Both the position numbers and the translations under genes were made by a program. Shown here piece after piece: positions 10,988 to 22,883 of a stretch of DNA of 64,000 nt. The notes under the pieces were generated by a model, which was not told the origin of the DNA, did not search any database, and saw nothing but the letters and a program-made list of their open reading frames with translations. Each line of letters begins with the position of its first letter. Positions within the stretch are counted from its first letter, which is position 1. Source of the stretch: Ahaetulla prasina (taxonomy: Eukaryota; Chordata; Lepidosauria; Squamata; Colubridae); assembly GCF_028640845.1 (NCBI RefSeq), contig NC_080540.1, positions 283,886,524 through 283,950,523 on the forward strand. The letters run 5' to 3'.

Positions 10988-11657
10988 CAGTGGTGAAATG
11001 TAAAATTTGTTACTACTGGTTCTGTGGGTGTGGCTTGGTGGTGGTGGGGTTAATGTGACTGGGTGGGCATGGCCAACTTTTTTTTTTACTTTTAAAAGCA
11101 TTTTTTCTTCAGCTGAAGAGGTTGTTAAAAATGCTTTTAAAAGGCTCTGATGATCCCAGCTGAGTTGCCTGATCGTCAGAGGCTTTTGTTTTCTTTTAAA
11201 AGCATTTTTTTTGCCTTTAAAAGAAAAAAAAAGCCTCTGACGATCAGGCAACTCAGCTGATATCAGAGTTTTAAAAGCATTTTTCCTACAGCTGAAGAGG
11301 TTGTTAAAAATGCTTTTAAAAGGCTCTGATGATCCCAGCTGAGTTGCCTGATCGTCAGAGGCTTTTGTTTTCTTTTAAAAGCATTTTTTTTGCCTTTAAA
11401 AGAAAAAAAAAGCCTCTGACGATCAGGCAACTCAGCTGGGATTGTCAGAGCCTTTTAAAAGCATTTTTTTACAACCTCTTCGGCCAAAGAAAAAATGCTT
11501 TTAAAAGTAAAAAAAAACAAAACCTCTGATGATCGCGTGGCTCAGCTGGGCATGGGGGTAAGAGGGCAGGGATTTTTGCTACCGGTTCTCCAAACCACCC
11601 ACCATCATCGCTACTGGATCGGGCGATCCGGTCCGAACCGGGAGCATTTCACCCCTG
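10988..11657 (+). mobile_element. hAT-like element (type 4) with internal tandem duplication
   Basis: The ends are CAGTGGTGAAATG and GCATTTCACCCCTG, with the perfect 8-bp duplication ACTCCAAC (10980-10987, 11658-11665). A unit of about 186 bases, rich in self-complementary TTTTAAAAGCATTTTT arms, is repeated (about 11083-11265 and 11268-11450). It has no coding capacity. Confidence 0.88.
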
Positions 11658-12224
11658 ACTCCAACCCTTGGGATTTAACGAAGTGGGTCAATAAAAACAG
11701 AGTGTGCTTAGAAGTGGGATTTGCCTGGCTCAATCAACCTAGTTAATGGCCGTGAAGTTTTAATGAGATGTTTGCAATACTGGGTTCTTTGGTATCATTG
11801 AGCATTGCCTCCCACGTTGGCTAGAGAGTATGACAAGTCGACTGTGAAGTTCTGTGGGAATATTCTGGAGAAATGGGAGAAGGAAGACCCACAACTGGAG
11901 CAAGAGGGAAAAGAGATATCTCAGCTCACAGAAAGAATGATGTGTGTGGAAAGTATCTCAGAAAGGAATTCCCTGGAAAGCAAAGGCAAGGGGGAAGAGG
12001 TAGGCTTTCAGGCTTAACAAGACTCTGTTACTGTAACCTTAGGAGCTAGCACTCATGGTTTTGGTTTTTTTCTTCCCGACTATCTTGAAGGGCTCACATC
12101 GATCTTGAAAGTCTGAAAACCCATCTCTTCCATTTACTTTCCATCAACACAACTGGCGGATATCACATTGAAAGTTGTCTAACCGATCAAAACATGAAGT
12201 CTGTTGTGAAAAATGAGGGGGTGG

Positions 12225-12535
12225 GGGTGTGTGATGGCTCAGCAGTGAAAGAAGCTGAGCTTGTCAACCGGGAAACTGACAGACCAGTTTGAGACCCAAG
12301 CACCACACAATGGGGTGAGCTCCCATTATTTGCCTCAGCTCCTGCAAGCCTAGGAGTTTGGAAGCATGCAAATACGAGTAGATAAATAGGTACCATTTCG
12401 GTGAAAAGGTAACAGTGTATAGTCATGCTGGCCACATCACCATGGAAATGTCTTTGGACAATGCTGGATCCCTTGGCTAAGAAACAGAGATCCATCCCAC
12501 AGAGTTGGATACGACTGGACAGGGGAAACCTTTAA
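12225..12535 (+). mobile_element. tRNA-derived SINE (BovB-like tail)
   Basis: A-box-like GATGGCTCAGCAGTG near the start, B-box-like CAGTTTGAGACCC, then GCTGGCCACATCACC and the tail GAGTTGGATACGACTGGAC, a BovB-type 3' phrase seen in squamate SINEs. Fairly diverged. A family A SINE abuts its end. 11670-12220 shows nothing clear. Confidence 0.6.
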
Positions 12536-12540
12536 CCTTT

Positions 12541-12787
12541 GAGCCGCGGTGGCGCAGTGGTTAGAGTGCAGTATTGCAGGCTACTTCTGCTGCCTGCCAG
12601 CTGCCTGCAATTTGGCAGTTCAAAGCTCACCAGACTCAAGGTTGACTCAGCCTTCCATCCTTCCAAGGTGGGTAAAATGAGGACCCAGATGGTTGGGGAC
12701 AATATGCTGACTCTCTAAACTACTTAGAGAGGGCTGTCAAGCACTGTGAAGTGGAATCTAAGTCTAAGTGCTATTGATATTGGTATT
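12541..12787 (+). mobile_element. tRNA-derived SINE (family A)
   Basis: It starts GAGCCGCGGTGGCGCAGTGG, carries CAAGGTTGACTCAGCC and ends AAGTGCTATTGATATTGG. It is full length, with no target-site duplication that I could fix. Confidence 0.8.
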
Positions 12788-12796
12788 GTGTGTCTA

Positions 12797-12926
12797 TGGA
12801 GATTCTCGGTCATCCAGGTCAAACTGCTTTTTGAAGCTGAAGAATCTTCTTGGATGAGAAGCAAAATGTCTTCAAAGAAAAACCAGAAAGTCCAGTTGCC
12901 TCTTGAAAAAGCACCTTTGGGATGTT
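12797..12926 (+). mobile_element. Penelope-like 3' terminus
   Basis: It has GGAGATTCTCGGTCATCCAG, a hammerhead-like stretch (12837-12870: CTGAAGA, stem, CAAAATGTC) and CCAGTTGCCTCTTGAAAAAG. The core is decayed (GAAAC changed). Related pieces are at 15346, 16655, 21903 and 36798. Confidence 0.55.
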
Positions 12927-13243
12927 AACCTTTACCTGTTGTGAAAAACATGATAAAGTGCCTGTGATTCAGATTCAACAAGATAATTGAGTTCTTTGAA
13001 GTTTATGTAGCATGATTTACATCAACTCCAGCTCAATGGCATTGAAATGTCTATTTCTAAATACACATGGGTCTGTATTTTTCTGTTAGATTATAATTTT
13101 TAAACTGCTGTTTTGGAAAATAAAAGATTTAGAAAACAGCTGTACGACTGTTTTTGGAAAACTGTATACCTTACTTTAAAAAACTGATTAATTATATGGG
13201 ATTTATAATCTTGCCTGAGGGAATATTAACCAAATTAAATCTT

Positions 13244-13282
13244 ATCAACTATCTATTATCTATCTATCTATTATCTATCTAC

Positions 13283-13336
<54 letters not shown>

Positions 13337-13350
13337 CCTACCTATCTATC

Positions 13351-13400
<50 letters not shown>

Positions 13401-13424
13401 TATCTATTTATCTATCTATCTATC
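13244..13424. repeat. (CTAT)n tetranucleotide array 1
   Basis: About 45 units with a few interruptions. The IYLS-repeat open frames through it are not genes. Confidence 0.97.
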
Positions 13425-13521
13425 TTTTCTTTTATGTACACTGAGAGCATATGCACCAAGACAAATTCCTTGTGTGTCCAATCACACTTGGCCAATAAAA
13501 TTCTATTCTATTCTATTCTAT

Positions 13522-13526
<5 letters not shown>
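13425..13526 (+). mobile_element. LINE 3' end with ATTCT tail (fragment)
   Basis: It matches the last 75 bases of the 32865-33446 LINE (ACTGAGAGCATATGCACC, CACTTGGCCAATAAA) and ends in five ATTCT units that run into the next CTAT array. Confidence 0.85.
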
Positions 13527-13589
<63 letters not shown>

Positions 13590-13607
13590 CCTATATCTAT
13601 CTATCTG

Positions 13608-13663
<56 letters not shown>

Positions 13664-13674
13664 CTATCTATCAT

Positions 13675-13770
<96 letters not shown>
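13527..13770. repeat. (ATCT)n tetranucleotide array 2
   Basis: About 60 units with rare changes, seeded directly on the ATTCT tail of the LINE fragment. 13771-14130 is unassigned. Confidence 0.97.
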
Positions 13771-13771
<1 letters not shown>

Positions 13772-14133
13772 ATCCTCTTTTAATGACCTCATAATCCCTT
13801 GCTGGGTGGAGTCTGGGCAACTGAATGGAGCTGAGTGTTTACTGCCCGGATGCCCTTCTTGTCCCCAATCTGGAGTTTTTTCAGCAGATATATTCTCAGT
13901 GTGCCCAGAGAGAGAAATGCCTGCCTCTACCTAGGATCGAACTCACAGCCTCCTGACTGTGATGGTAGATTTTCTCCATGAAAGCCTCAGATAGGGCAAA
14001 GCAAAAAATGGGAATGAAGAAGTGGAGGTTTGTGTAGTTGAAAAAGCAACTCATGAAACTATGGACTGGAGTTGAAATGGCTACTACCTACCATACTACC
14101 TATGGCTTCTTGTGGAAAGAAAATGGATCCAGA

Positions 14134-14556
14134 TGGGTGGGCTGCTGGGGGTTCGCAGAGGTTTGGGAGAACCTCTAGCTAAGATTCTGTGCAGTTTGGA
14201 GAACCCCCAAATCCCAATCCTGGCTGCCCCCCCTCAAGAGTTCCCAAGTGGCTTGTTTTGGATGCAGATAAGCGCAGGGTGCGCGTGGAGGCATGCGAAG
14301 GGCGAAAAACGGACCTACTGAAAGTTCAGAAAGGCCAGAAACGGGTCGGTTTCCAGCCTCCAGAGGGCCTCTGGAGCCTGGGGAGGCTATTTTCGCCCTC
14401 CCAGAGGCTTCAAGAAAGCCTCTGGAGCCCGGGGAGGGCAAAAATGTCCCCCTCTGCCATGATGCAGGAGGCCGACTAGGCCACACCCATCATGGCCACG
14501 CCCATCCAGCAACCAGGCAGAGAACCCCTTGCTAAAATTTTTGAAGCCCACCCCTG
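14134..14556 (+). mobile_element. non-autonomous hAT-like element (type 1)
   Basis: Sister of 2021-2440 over its whole length; it ends GAAGCCCACCCCTG. The flanks are GATCCAGA/GATCCAGG (7 of 8). The first few bases of the left end are altered. Confidence 0.75.
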
Positions 14557-15345
14557 GATCCAGGTAATACCTACTGAGAACATGGTGGCTTGCTATTGCC
14601 GGAACCACTGACAGTGTTGATCTAAAACCTGACAGGAGTGTGATCTCTTAGTGATTGAACTTCACTAACATAGAGGGACCCCTCCTCCCACCACCCAATG
14701 GATTACAGGTTAGCATTGCACAGATAAGCAATTAATTGTTTTAATTAATTGATTCGCATTGATTTTTAGATGGATAAAATATTTCTGAAGCAAGATTACA
14801 TGATGGTTTTTGGATAAAGCACATATGTCATAGCAGTGATCCTATTTGAAGATACATTCACATTTATTCTTGGATGAGGAGAAGGGACAAGCACCTCCTT
14901 CAAGATGGTGCTTTTGTTTATTTATCTGGTAAACATGTCTTGCAAAACACATGTTTGTGTGTTCACACACATGCATCTAACCCAGCCAACTCATGCTGCA
15001 TCTGCTGTTTGGATGAGCAGGAATACTCTTTAATCGCTGTGATTTTAAAAATCCCAGTTACAAAACATGTCATCGATCAAAATGTTATATCCCTTTTCCT
15101 CATGCTGGGGAACTGAAATCCACACGTCTTGAAGTTGCTGAGTTTGACAAAACATTGTTTTTAGAGGAATAAATATTAAGAACTGTATTCCCAGGAAAAG
15201 CAATGATTTACAGTGGATTGGAGTGTAGATATGGCATCAGTAGTTATCCACAGAAAAATTGTAAAAACCACTCCAGGTTTTGGGGAAAAATCCTTTGAAT
15301 TATGGAATCCTTGCTTATCTCTGAGCTTAGTTTCATTGCCCAACA

Positions 15346-15570
15346 AAGGTGCTTTTTCAAGAGGCAACTGGACTTTCTGGTTTTTCTTTGAAGATGTTTC
15401 GCTTCTCATCCAAGAAGCTTCTTCAGCTCTGATTGGATGAAGAAGAAGCTTCTTGGATGAGAAACGAAACATCTTCAAAGAAAAAACAGAAAGTCCAGTT
15501 GCCTCTTGAAAAAGCACCTTTGGACAACCATGACCTGGATGACTAAGAATCTACATAGACATTTACTCAA
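15346..15570. mobile_element. Penelope-like inverted terminus pair
   Basis: Two arms face each other around 15430: both carry the AACTGGACTTTCTG and GAAGCTTCTTGGATGAG phrases in opposite orientation. The left arm holds a good hammerhead-like core on the minus strand. The right arm ends GACCTGGATGACTAAGAATC. 14560-15345 shows no gene or element that I recognise. Confidence 0.6.
15393..15426 (-). ncRNA. hammerhead-ribozyme-like core
   Basis: The minus strand reads CTGAAGA, stem II (AGCTTCT with AGAAGC, loop TGGATG), then GAAACATC. All conserved core bases (CUGANGA and GAAA) are present; AUC replaces the usual GUC at the cleavage position. Confidence 0.5.
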
Positions 15571-16654
15571 CTAGGTAACATCTTCAGTGTAGCATGAAGT
15601 GTAGGATCTTTTTCGTAGAATGATAGTAGCACTGAAGATGTAACCTAATTGGGTAATACAATGTCTGCAAGAAAACAACCAAGCTCAGAGAGCACCAAAG
15701 TCTCCACAGTTCAGCCCTAAGCTACAAAATATTCTCTTCTGCTGGTACTTTTAATTCCATCAGAGAAGCCTTTGTAGCATATTCACTAAAACAGTGATAT
15801 GACATCTGGATACTTAGGGTTGATGTGATAACCAGGGGATGTCCACCAAATCCTACTAGTTCATTATTTCTTAGAACATTATTCTTCAATAGGAGCAATG
15901 ATGTAATCCAATAAAGCATCAAGGAGCAGAAGGGCTACCAGATATAGGCTGCAGAAAACCAGACAGTCACTAGATGGCAGAAGAGCAATGCAGAAAACTG
16001 CTTCTTCTTTGCTGCCATCTAGTGTCATCTGAATTTTTTGCTGCTTAAATTTGACAGCCCTATTCAATATCAGCAGTCACTTATCTTAATGGAAAATTGC
16101 AGAAATGCCCAACGTCTCACTGTAAGATAATTGCAAAATTCTAAAATATGGAGCATAATGGACATCTTGAGACTTTGGGGGTCCCATTCCGCTCAGCCAA
16201 ATGGCTTCATTCACATCCAAGGCCTCATCAGTTGAAGTCATGGAAGGGTTTTGTCCCAGGAAGGTTTTTTTTTTCTCTTCTTCTTTGGAAACCCTGTTTG
16301 AGAAAAGACCAGACTGACTGACCCCAACTTCTACCTTGCTACGTACAGAGAACCATGGAGATGGCCTTGGATAAAGAATGCAACAGTTAGCAAAGATGAA
16401 TTAAGCCCAAGAAAAGAAAAAAATGCTTTAGTAAGAACCTTAAAATGACTCTGTCTTGACACAGTTTAGTTTTAAGAAATTAAGGAAAAGACTGTTAGGT
16501 TTTCAAGGATCTTCCAAGCCTTTTGAGGTATGCCAGGTCAGAAAACAGATTCAACAGGAATGACTACTAGGACTGCACACATAGAGTGTTTGAGAGCAGG
16601 CAACCACTAATCACCACTACCACCATCTTCATCATAGCTAAACTAACTGTCCTA

Positions 16655-16885
16655 GAGGTGCTTTTTCAAAAGGCAACTGGACTTTCTTGGTTTTCCTTGA
16701 AGACGTTTCGCTTCTCATCCAAGAAGCTTCTTCAGTTCTGAACGTCAGAATTTCAGAACTCAAGACGCTTCTTGGATGAGAAGCGAAACATCTTCAAGGA
16801 AAAACAAAGTCCAGTTGCCTTTTGGAAAAGCAGCTATGGACAACCATGACTTGGATGACTGAGAATATCCATAGACATCTGACTA
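16655..16885. mobile_element. Penelope-like inverted terminus pair
   Basis: Same arrangement as 15346-15570: opposed arms with CAACTGGACTTTC and GAGAAGCGAAAC, turn near 16745. The right arm ends CATAGACATCTGAC. 15575-16650 is otherwise unassigned. Confidence 0.6.
16702..16735 (-). ncRNA. hammerhead-ribozyme-like core (best copy)
   Basis: The minus strand reads CTGAAGA, stem II (AGCTTCT/AGAAGC, loop TGGATG), GAAAC and directly GTC. All core bases and the GUC cleavage triplet fit; stem III is reduced to two base pairs, as known for minimal hammerheads in Penelope-like elements. Stem I looks short (about 3 bp). Confidence 0.55.
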
Positions 16886-19640
16886 ATTGTATGTCCAACA
16901 ATAATAACATCACTTCATTGAGAACAATCACAAGGAAGATCAAGGAAGCACTGGGAATAATAAAGCAGCAAATAGCCAAGAAGGTCAGTAAATATGAAGC
17001 TCGAATTGCATATTATAGGCAGAATTTCCAGTTTCAGTTGAATCAGAAATACTTCTATCAATCCATCAATGGAGAGAGAACAATGAACCAGTGAAGACCT
17101 GACAAAGGAGAAACAGTGTAGTTCTGGATGCAAATATGGCCCCACCCAAAGAAATACAACAAGAATGCAGCTTCGATAAAGGAGGAGAAGAATAAAAAAA
17201 TGCTAAAATGAATTAACTTGTAATAACAAGAGAAACAGTGGACAAAAGAACAAGGAAGATCAAGGATTGGTCAGCACCGGATGAAGATGAACTGCATGGT
17301 TTTTGGTTGAAACATCTGACTGGTCTAGACCTACTCATTGACAAGCAGTTTAACAATTGCACAAGGGTGAAGTTGAAGATTGGTTAACACCTGGCAAAAA
17401 CTGATGAGATCTAGCAAAAGAGGCAGCACAGGCAATTACAGGCCAATTACCTGCTTACCAACAACTTACAGTTTGCTAACTGATGTGGTAGTGAAGGCAA
17501 TCCAACACTGTTTAGTGGGAAACCAACTCTTTCCACCTGAGCAGAAAGGAAACTGTTCAAACAGCAGAGGAACAAAAAGACCAGCCCCTATTTTACAAGA
17601 TGATCCTGGACAATTGCATGAGAAAGAAGACCAACCTGGATGTAGCTTGGATTAAAAAAAGGCATTAGACTCCCTGCCACATGATTTGATAATCAAATGC
17701 CTAGAAATAACAAGAGACAATAGAAAACATCAGCAGCTTTGGGCAAAGATCAATGGAACAATGGAAGACATCTTGCTGGTCAATGGTGATAGATTGGAAG
17801 AGGTTAATATCGAGAGAGGAATCTTTTAAGGAGACTCACTCTCACCACTACAGTTTGTCATTTTCATTTGATTGATTCCTCTGTCAACAATACTGAACAA
17901 GTCAGGCTATGACTATCAAACATCTGTCAAGCTGTTTTACTTCTTTACATGGATGGTCTGAAGCTGTATGGACAAATGCCATCTGAAATAGAATCACTGT
18001 CTAACACTGTCCAAGCTATACTGTAAATATTGTCCAATAGAGTTTGGACTGGACAAATATGCCACACTTACTATCAACAGGGGGAAAAAATAGTGACAGC
18101 TGAAGGTATCAAGATACCCTATGGAAATAACATCGAGAGTGAGGATGAAGAACCAGAGGTGGGATTCACATACTATAGCACCCAGCACCGGAAATGTGAG
18201 TGCACACATGGATGCGGCATCACAAAACAGGGTAATTCGCTCGCATGGACTGTCCCACGCATGTGTACGACATCAAACAACACGTCAATTTGCTCACACG
18301 TGCTGTCCACACATGTGTGCGGCATCAAAAACACAGCGATATAGGATGGGATTGTGCCCAGCTGGGTGGGTGGAGGGCCCCACCCCCACCCGCAGGTCGC
18401 CCCTACCAGTTTGCTCGAACTGGTCCAAACAGGCTGAATAATGCCACCTCTGATGAAGAAGATCACTACAAATACCTGGGCATCCTCCACACTGACAATA
18501 TCAAGCACACGGAAGTTACGAAGGAAGTAATGAATCCATCGGAAGAGTGAAGACGATCTTAAAGACCAAGCTCAGAGGCGGAAATGCCGTGAAAGCGATT
18601 AATATTTGAGGAACTCCAATCGTTAGATACACAACTGGAATCGTGGGCTGGATGCAAGCTGAGCTAGAAACTTGGGTAGGAAGACCCGAAAAATAATGAC
18701 AGTGAATCACACCTTCATCTGCATAAGGAGGATGATACATTCTACTTACCAAGGAGCAGAGGTGCACATGGAATGTTGCGAGATCACAAGATAGTTGAAG
18801 AAAATAATAGGGCACTGGAAGAATATATGAAAGGTTGAAAAAGAGGCACTGAAGCTAATATACCATGAAGGCTTACTGAATATCAAATTAGCCTATTAAG
18901 AAAGACCAAAATAATATATGGCCAGTGCATAAAAAAACCCCAATCCTAAATAGGTCAAGCAGGTAACAACAAGACCTCATACTAGCTAAAAACAGGAAAG
19001 TTGAAAGAAGAATCAGAGAAGCTACTCTGGCTGCACAAAACCACATCTTAAGAACGATTGCTTTATAAAACCAGAATTGAAAAGACAGCAAGAGACACCA
19101 GCCCTTCCTCTGCAAAGAATCTGAAGAAAGAGTGGATTACTTGGTTACTTGCTGCAAGAGGATCAAACAGGCAGATTACAAACAACAGCATGACAAGTAG
19201 CAACAATGGGGCATATATTGGGAAAGTTGCAAGAGATGCCACTTGCCTGCAAGCAAGAACTGTTGGAACCACAAAATAGAATAGAATAATAGAAAACGAA
19301 CAAGGTTTATGTGCTCTGGGAAATTGTCTGAAATTCAAACCCAGATTTAACAATTGTGGATAAAAAAAAAAAAAGTCTGGTTAGTGGACATGGAAGTACC
19401 TGGAGACCAACAGCAGAATAAGAGAAAAACGCACACTACAAAGACCTGTAAATAGAAGTAGAACAACTGTGGCAAAAGAAAGTAACAGTAGCACTCATAG
19501 TAATAAGCCCCCTTAGACCAATTCTAAAACATCTGGAGCATCACTTGAACACCATCGGCATTGACAAAATCACCACCAGTCAATTGCAGAGGGCAGCTTT
19601 ACACCTTACATCCACGACAATATATTTAATTATTAGATGA
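16886..19640 (+). pseudogene. R4-type LINE, degenerate, with nested hAT-like element
   Basis: Broken reading frames on the plus strand recall the R4/Dong clade known from lizards: upstream KIKEALGIIKQQIAKKV (about 16930-16985), then RT signatures NYRPITCLPTTYSLL (about 17435-17480), EQKG, KALDSLPHDLIIKCL, GDSLSPL, and farther on HYKYLGIL (about 18463-18485). The 3' part (19380-19620) matches 54960-55200 and 59555-59740. Many stops, so inactive. A hAT-like element interrupts it at 18153-18452. Confidence 0.7.
18153..18452 (+). mobile_element. hAT-like element nested in the R4 LINE
   Basis: Ends CCAGAGGTGGGATTCA and TGCCACCTCTG, with the perfect 8-bp duplication ATGAAGAA (18145-18152, 18453-18460). 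Removing it restores the LINE reading across the site, so the insertion is younger than the LINE. Confidence 0.88.
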
Positions 19641-20693
19641 TATTTGTCTATCTTGGACCTTGGGAAGAACTCATTAGGCGGACAGAAATGCAAATCCAGT
19701 CTAAACGTCTGACTGACTGTGCAAGCAACTCTAATAATAGTTTTGCTAAATTCTGCCACGTTCTTCCTCCAAGACCATCTCTGTAGTTGTCTACATATGG
19801 AATCATGCAAGGGGAAAGGGATTTTTTTTTTTTTCAAATTTGTAAGAGATCATTGGCAGATCAGAAACATGCTGCTTTTATTTAAGCAAACACACGGTGT
19901 GCAAAACGATGGTGCTCTTGCACAGATACCACGTGCACGGAATTGTTTTTATACCAATAAGTGCCACAGGACCACATTAGCTATTTAGTCTGAATTGCAC
20001 TGATTGTAGCTTCAGCAAGTCCTTTCAACAAGAGAGCTGAAAAGAAGAAACGGCTTTGAAAATTGGTTCACTGGCCAAATTGCCATTTTTGGGTGTTCCG
20101 CTGATCATCCCTGCCATCTATCGATGCTTAAATGCATGTAAAATATTGTTGACCTTTCCTTGATTTTGACCTCTAAAGAGAAAAACCAGACTTTGGGAAT
20201 CAAAGTTCAATCGTCTCTTAATCAGGAGACCTTCTCGGTGATCTTTAATAGGCCTACCGCCTAGTCATACTGCCTTAAACCATCCTTGAGTCCAAACGTC
20301 AGGAAAAATTCTCAGGCTCATCATGAATAAAACACAGGCATGTTCCACTATGAATAGCAATAGCATAAATTAACCCCCCCACCACCAAAGAAATACCAGA
20401 AACAACAATAAGCTAGTCTGAATAAGCAAACACAGAAGTTCTAACCATGGATAATGTCCACCCTTTTTCCCCCCCCTTTTCGCAAAATGTGAAAAATATA
20501 TGACTATGAAAATACTTTAATATTCTTGGCAGCATAGCTAAGACATTCAAAACTTTTCTGCTATAAACAGCCTGGCTTTTCCTACTTCAGGAAGATAAGA
20601 AATATTTCGGTCTTGCAAAACTGGCACTCTCCTAAGCTTTGAAAACTGGTAATTATAAATAGGAGACCTCTCCAGAATTAAACGCTTCCCCAC

Positions 20694-20699
20694 TTTATT
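20694..20699 (-). terminator. candidate polyadenylation signal of ST8SIA3
   Basis: AATAAA on the minus strand, about 115 bases past the stop codon. It is the first such hexamer downstream. The known gene often has a much longer 3' UTR, so this may be a proximal or unused site. Confidence 0.3.
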
Positions 20700-20812
20700 C
20701 CTACCAATGCCTTTCCTTTTAGAATTCTGCTTCGAAGAATCGCAAATTCAGTGCCCCTCCACTTTAAAAAAAACAACAGCAACAATCTTTTGGCATTTCA
20801 AGTATGAAATCC

Positions 20813-21095
20813 TTAGGCACAGTGGGATAAAGTCAGTTTCGCCAGTCCTTCGCCGTGCATTCGAAAGAGCTGCTGGAATTCGGCGGGCAGCTGATGGGAT
20901 TCTTGCCATTTCGTGGTAAACTTGGTTCCTTTCTTGTCAAAATAGTGGTAGGGAAGATCCTCTCTATTGTTTGGGTTGAAGCCAAAGGGCCAAAACCCAT
21001 ACAGGTGGATTTCATCACAAATAGCAGACGCAAGGGTATACATCAAGATACCTGTGCTGAGTCGCTTAGGGGCCAAATGCTTGTTTTTCCAGTAC
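20813..21095 (-). CDS. ST8SIA3: ST8SIA3 exon 4: motifs S, III and VS, C-terminus
   Basis: This is the last coding exon, residues 287 (split) to 380 and a stop at 20815-20813. It starts after a TTTTACAG acceptor with G|TAC TGG, completing Arg287. It encodes sialylmotif S (S300-T301-G302 ... C313), W322, motif III (H337-Y-F-D) and motif VS with H354 and E359. His354 is the catalytic base in the human enzyme, and the number matches exactly here, supporting the exon model. The protein ends SHCA, with the penultimate Cys379 that pairs with motif L. All catalytic and binding residues I can check are kept, so the enzyme should be active. The 3' UTR runs toward lower coordinates. Confidence 0.96.
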
Positions 21096-21395
21096 CTGTA
21101 AAATAAGAATCCATAAAGTATCATTATTTGGGGGAAATCCTATTTCACAATCATATTTTTTTCTGAGGTTCTTGGATGCTTTGGCAGAGCAGGGTCTTTT
21201 TGGTGGTGGCAATTCTCAAAGATCCTCTACGGAAATATTCATCTATCTCCTAACTTCTGGCTTTTAGTTATTTATTAAATTTATATGCTGCCCGTCTCAC
21301 TGTCCCGAGTGACTGGATGGCTTACAATAAGCATAAATATAAGCATAAATATAAAAATATTAGAAGTGTTAAGATTAACAATTAAATTATTATTT

Positions 21396-21740
21396 AATAG
21401 TAATATTTAATTTGTATCCTACTGTGATTTATGTTGATTGCTTATTTAGTATCCACAACTATCACTAAGTTTTGTATCAAATATTTTATGATGAATGTAT
21501 TTTTACAAAGACTATGATAATGATCTATCACTATTGTTGTATGTACACTGAGAGCTTATGCACGAGAGACAAATTCCTAGTGTGTCTAATCACACTTGGC
21601 CAATAAACCTATTCTATTCTATTCTATTCTATTCTATTCTATTCTATTCTATTCTATTCTATTCTATTCTATTCTATTCTATTCTATTCTATTCCAATCC
21701 AATCCAATCCAATCCAATCCAATCCAATCCAATCCAATCG
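21396..21740 (+). mobile_element. ATTCT-tailed LINE 3' end with compound array
   Basis: Diverged 3' end (CACTGAGAGCTTATGCACG, CACTTGGCCAATAAA) followed by about 18 ATTCT units (21608-21692) that change abruptly to about nine AATCC units (21694-21738). Lies in intron 3. Confidence 0.85.
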
Positions 21741-21902
21741 AAATATAACATATTTTCAATTATATTGTCAAGATAGCCATGGTGGAAATATGAATGTTGT
21801 TATCAACCTTTTTTTATAATTTATTTTTATTTTTTTGCTTGATCTTGTTAGACGCTTTTTGTTTTCAATGGAAAAGCTAAATATTAGAATCAGTTCAGGG
21901 AT

Positions 21903-22005
21903 TATTGAACTGAAGAAGCTTCTTGGATGAGAAGTGAAATGTTTTCAAAGAAAAAAAACCCAAGAAAGTCCAGTTGCCCTTTGACAAAAAATACCTTTGG
22001 GATTA
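21903..22005 (+). mobile_element. Penelope-like 3' terminus fragment
   Basis: CTGAAGAAGCTTCTTGG (21910 on), AGAAGTGAAATG, then GTCCAGTTGCCC. The hammerhead-like core is partly decayed (GAAAU GUU). In intron 3. The stretch 22006-22440 shows only a short GATGAT repeat. Confidence 0.5.
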
Positions 22006-22447
22006 TAGTGGTTATCAACTTTGTTGATCACCATGGATGATGATGATGATGATCATCATCATCATCCATAACACATTGGATTTCCCCTTTATTTATTAGC
22101 TGACAAGCTATCTGAACAAATCAAGATTGTTAACCTCTGTACTGCACTGGGATGAGCTTTGGGAATTTCATTGCTTCCTAGTCTTTCCAATTTGGAAACA
22201 GATGTATGAAATTAATTGATTTTTTTTTTCAGTGCTTCTTCATGGTTTTCTTTATTGTTGAATGATTTAATTAAGCATTTAATTTTTTAATTAGTTCCTT
22301 CTTGTGTGACACTTTCTGTGAGTTGCATTAGAGGCCCTTTTCATATGAAGAAGCACAGAATCAATTCAATAAACATAATAAGGCAGAAAGTCAGATGCCA
22401 TTAGCTTTTTCTGCATTTTTTAAAAAAATGAGTAGTCTAAGATGTGG

Positions 22448-22883
22448 AGTCTCTAGAAAGAGTGCAGAGAAGAGCAACAAAGATAATTAGGGGACTGGAG
22501 GCTAAAACATATGAAGAAATGATTGCAGGAACTGGGTATGTCTAGTTTAATGAAAAGAAGGACTAGGGGGTGACATGATAGGCATGTTCTGTTATCTCAG
22601 AGGCTGCCACAAAGAAGAGGGAGTCAAGCTATTCTCCAAAGCACCCGAGGGTAGAACAAGAAGCAATGGGTGGAAACTAATCAAGGAGAGAAGCAACTCA
22701 GAACTAAGGAAAATTTTTCTGACAGAACAATTAATAAGTGGAACAACTTGCCCCCAGAAGTTGTGAATGCTCCAACACTGGAAGTTTTTAAGAAGATGTT
22801 GGATAACCATTTGTCTGAAGTGGTGTAGGGTTTCCTGCCTAAGCAGGGGGTTGGACTAGAATACCTCCAAGGTCCCTTCCATC
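22448..22883 (+). pseudogene. CR1-type LINE 3' end
   Basis: Same family as 2741-3266 but forward: AGAGTGCAGAGAAGAGCAAC, the RGCHKEEGVKLFSKAPEG frame, and the end GGTTGGACTAGAATACC. Frame broken near 22530 and 22735. In intron 3, opposite to the gene. Confidence 0.85.

Noticed and set aside
13154..13934. Long open frames with IYLS repeats
   Set aside because: They are translations of the CTAT tetranucleotide arrays and have no other protein features.
22059..22071. GATGAT/ATCATC palindrome in intron 3
   Set aside because: A short simple repeat that turns over by chance; no flanking target sites or wider structure.
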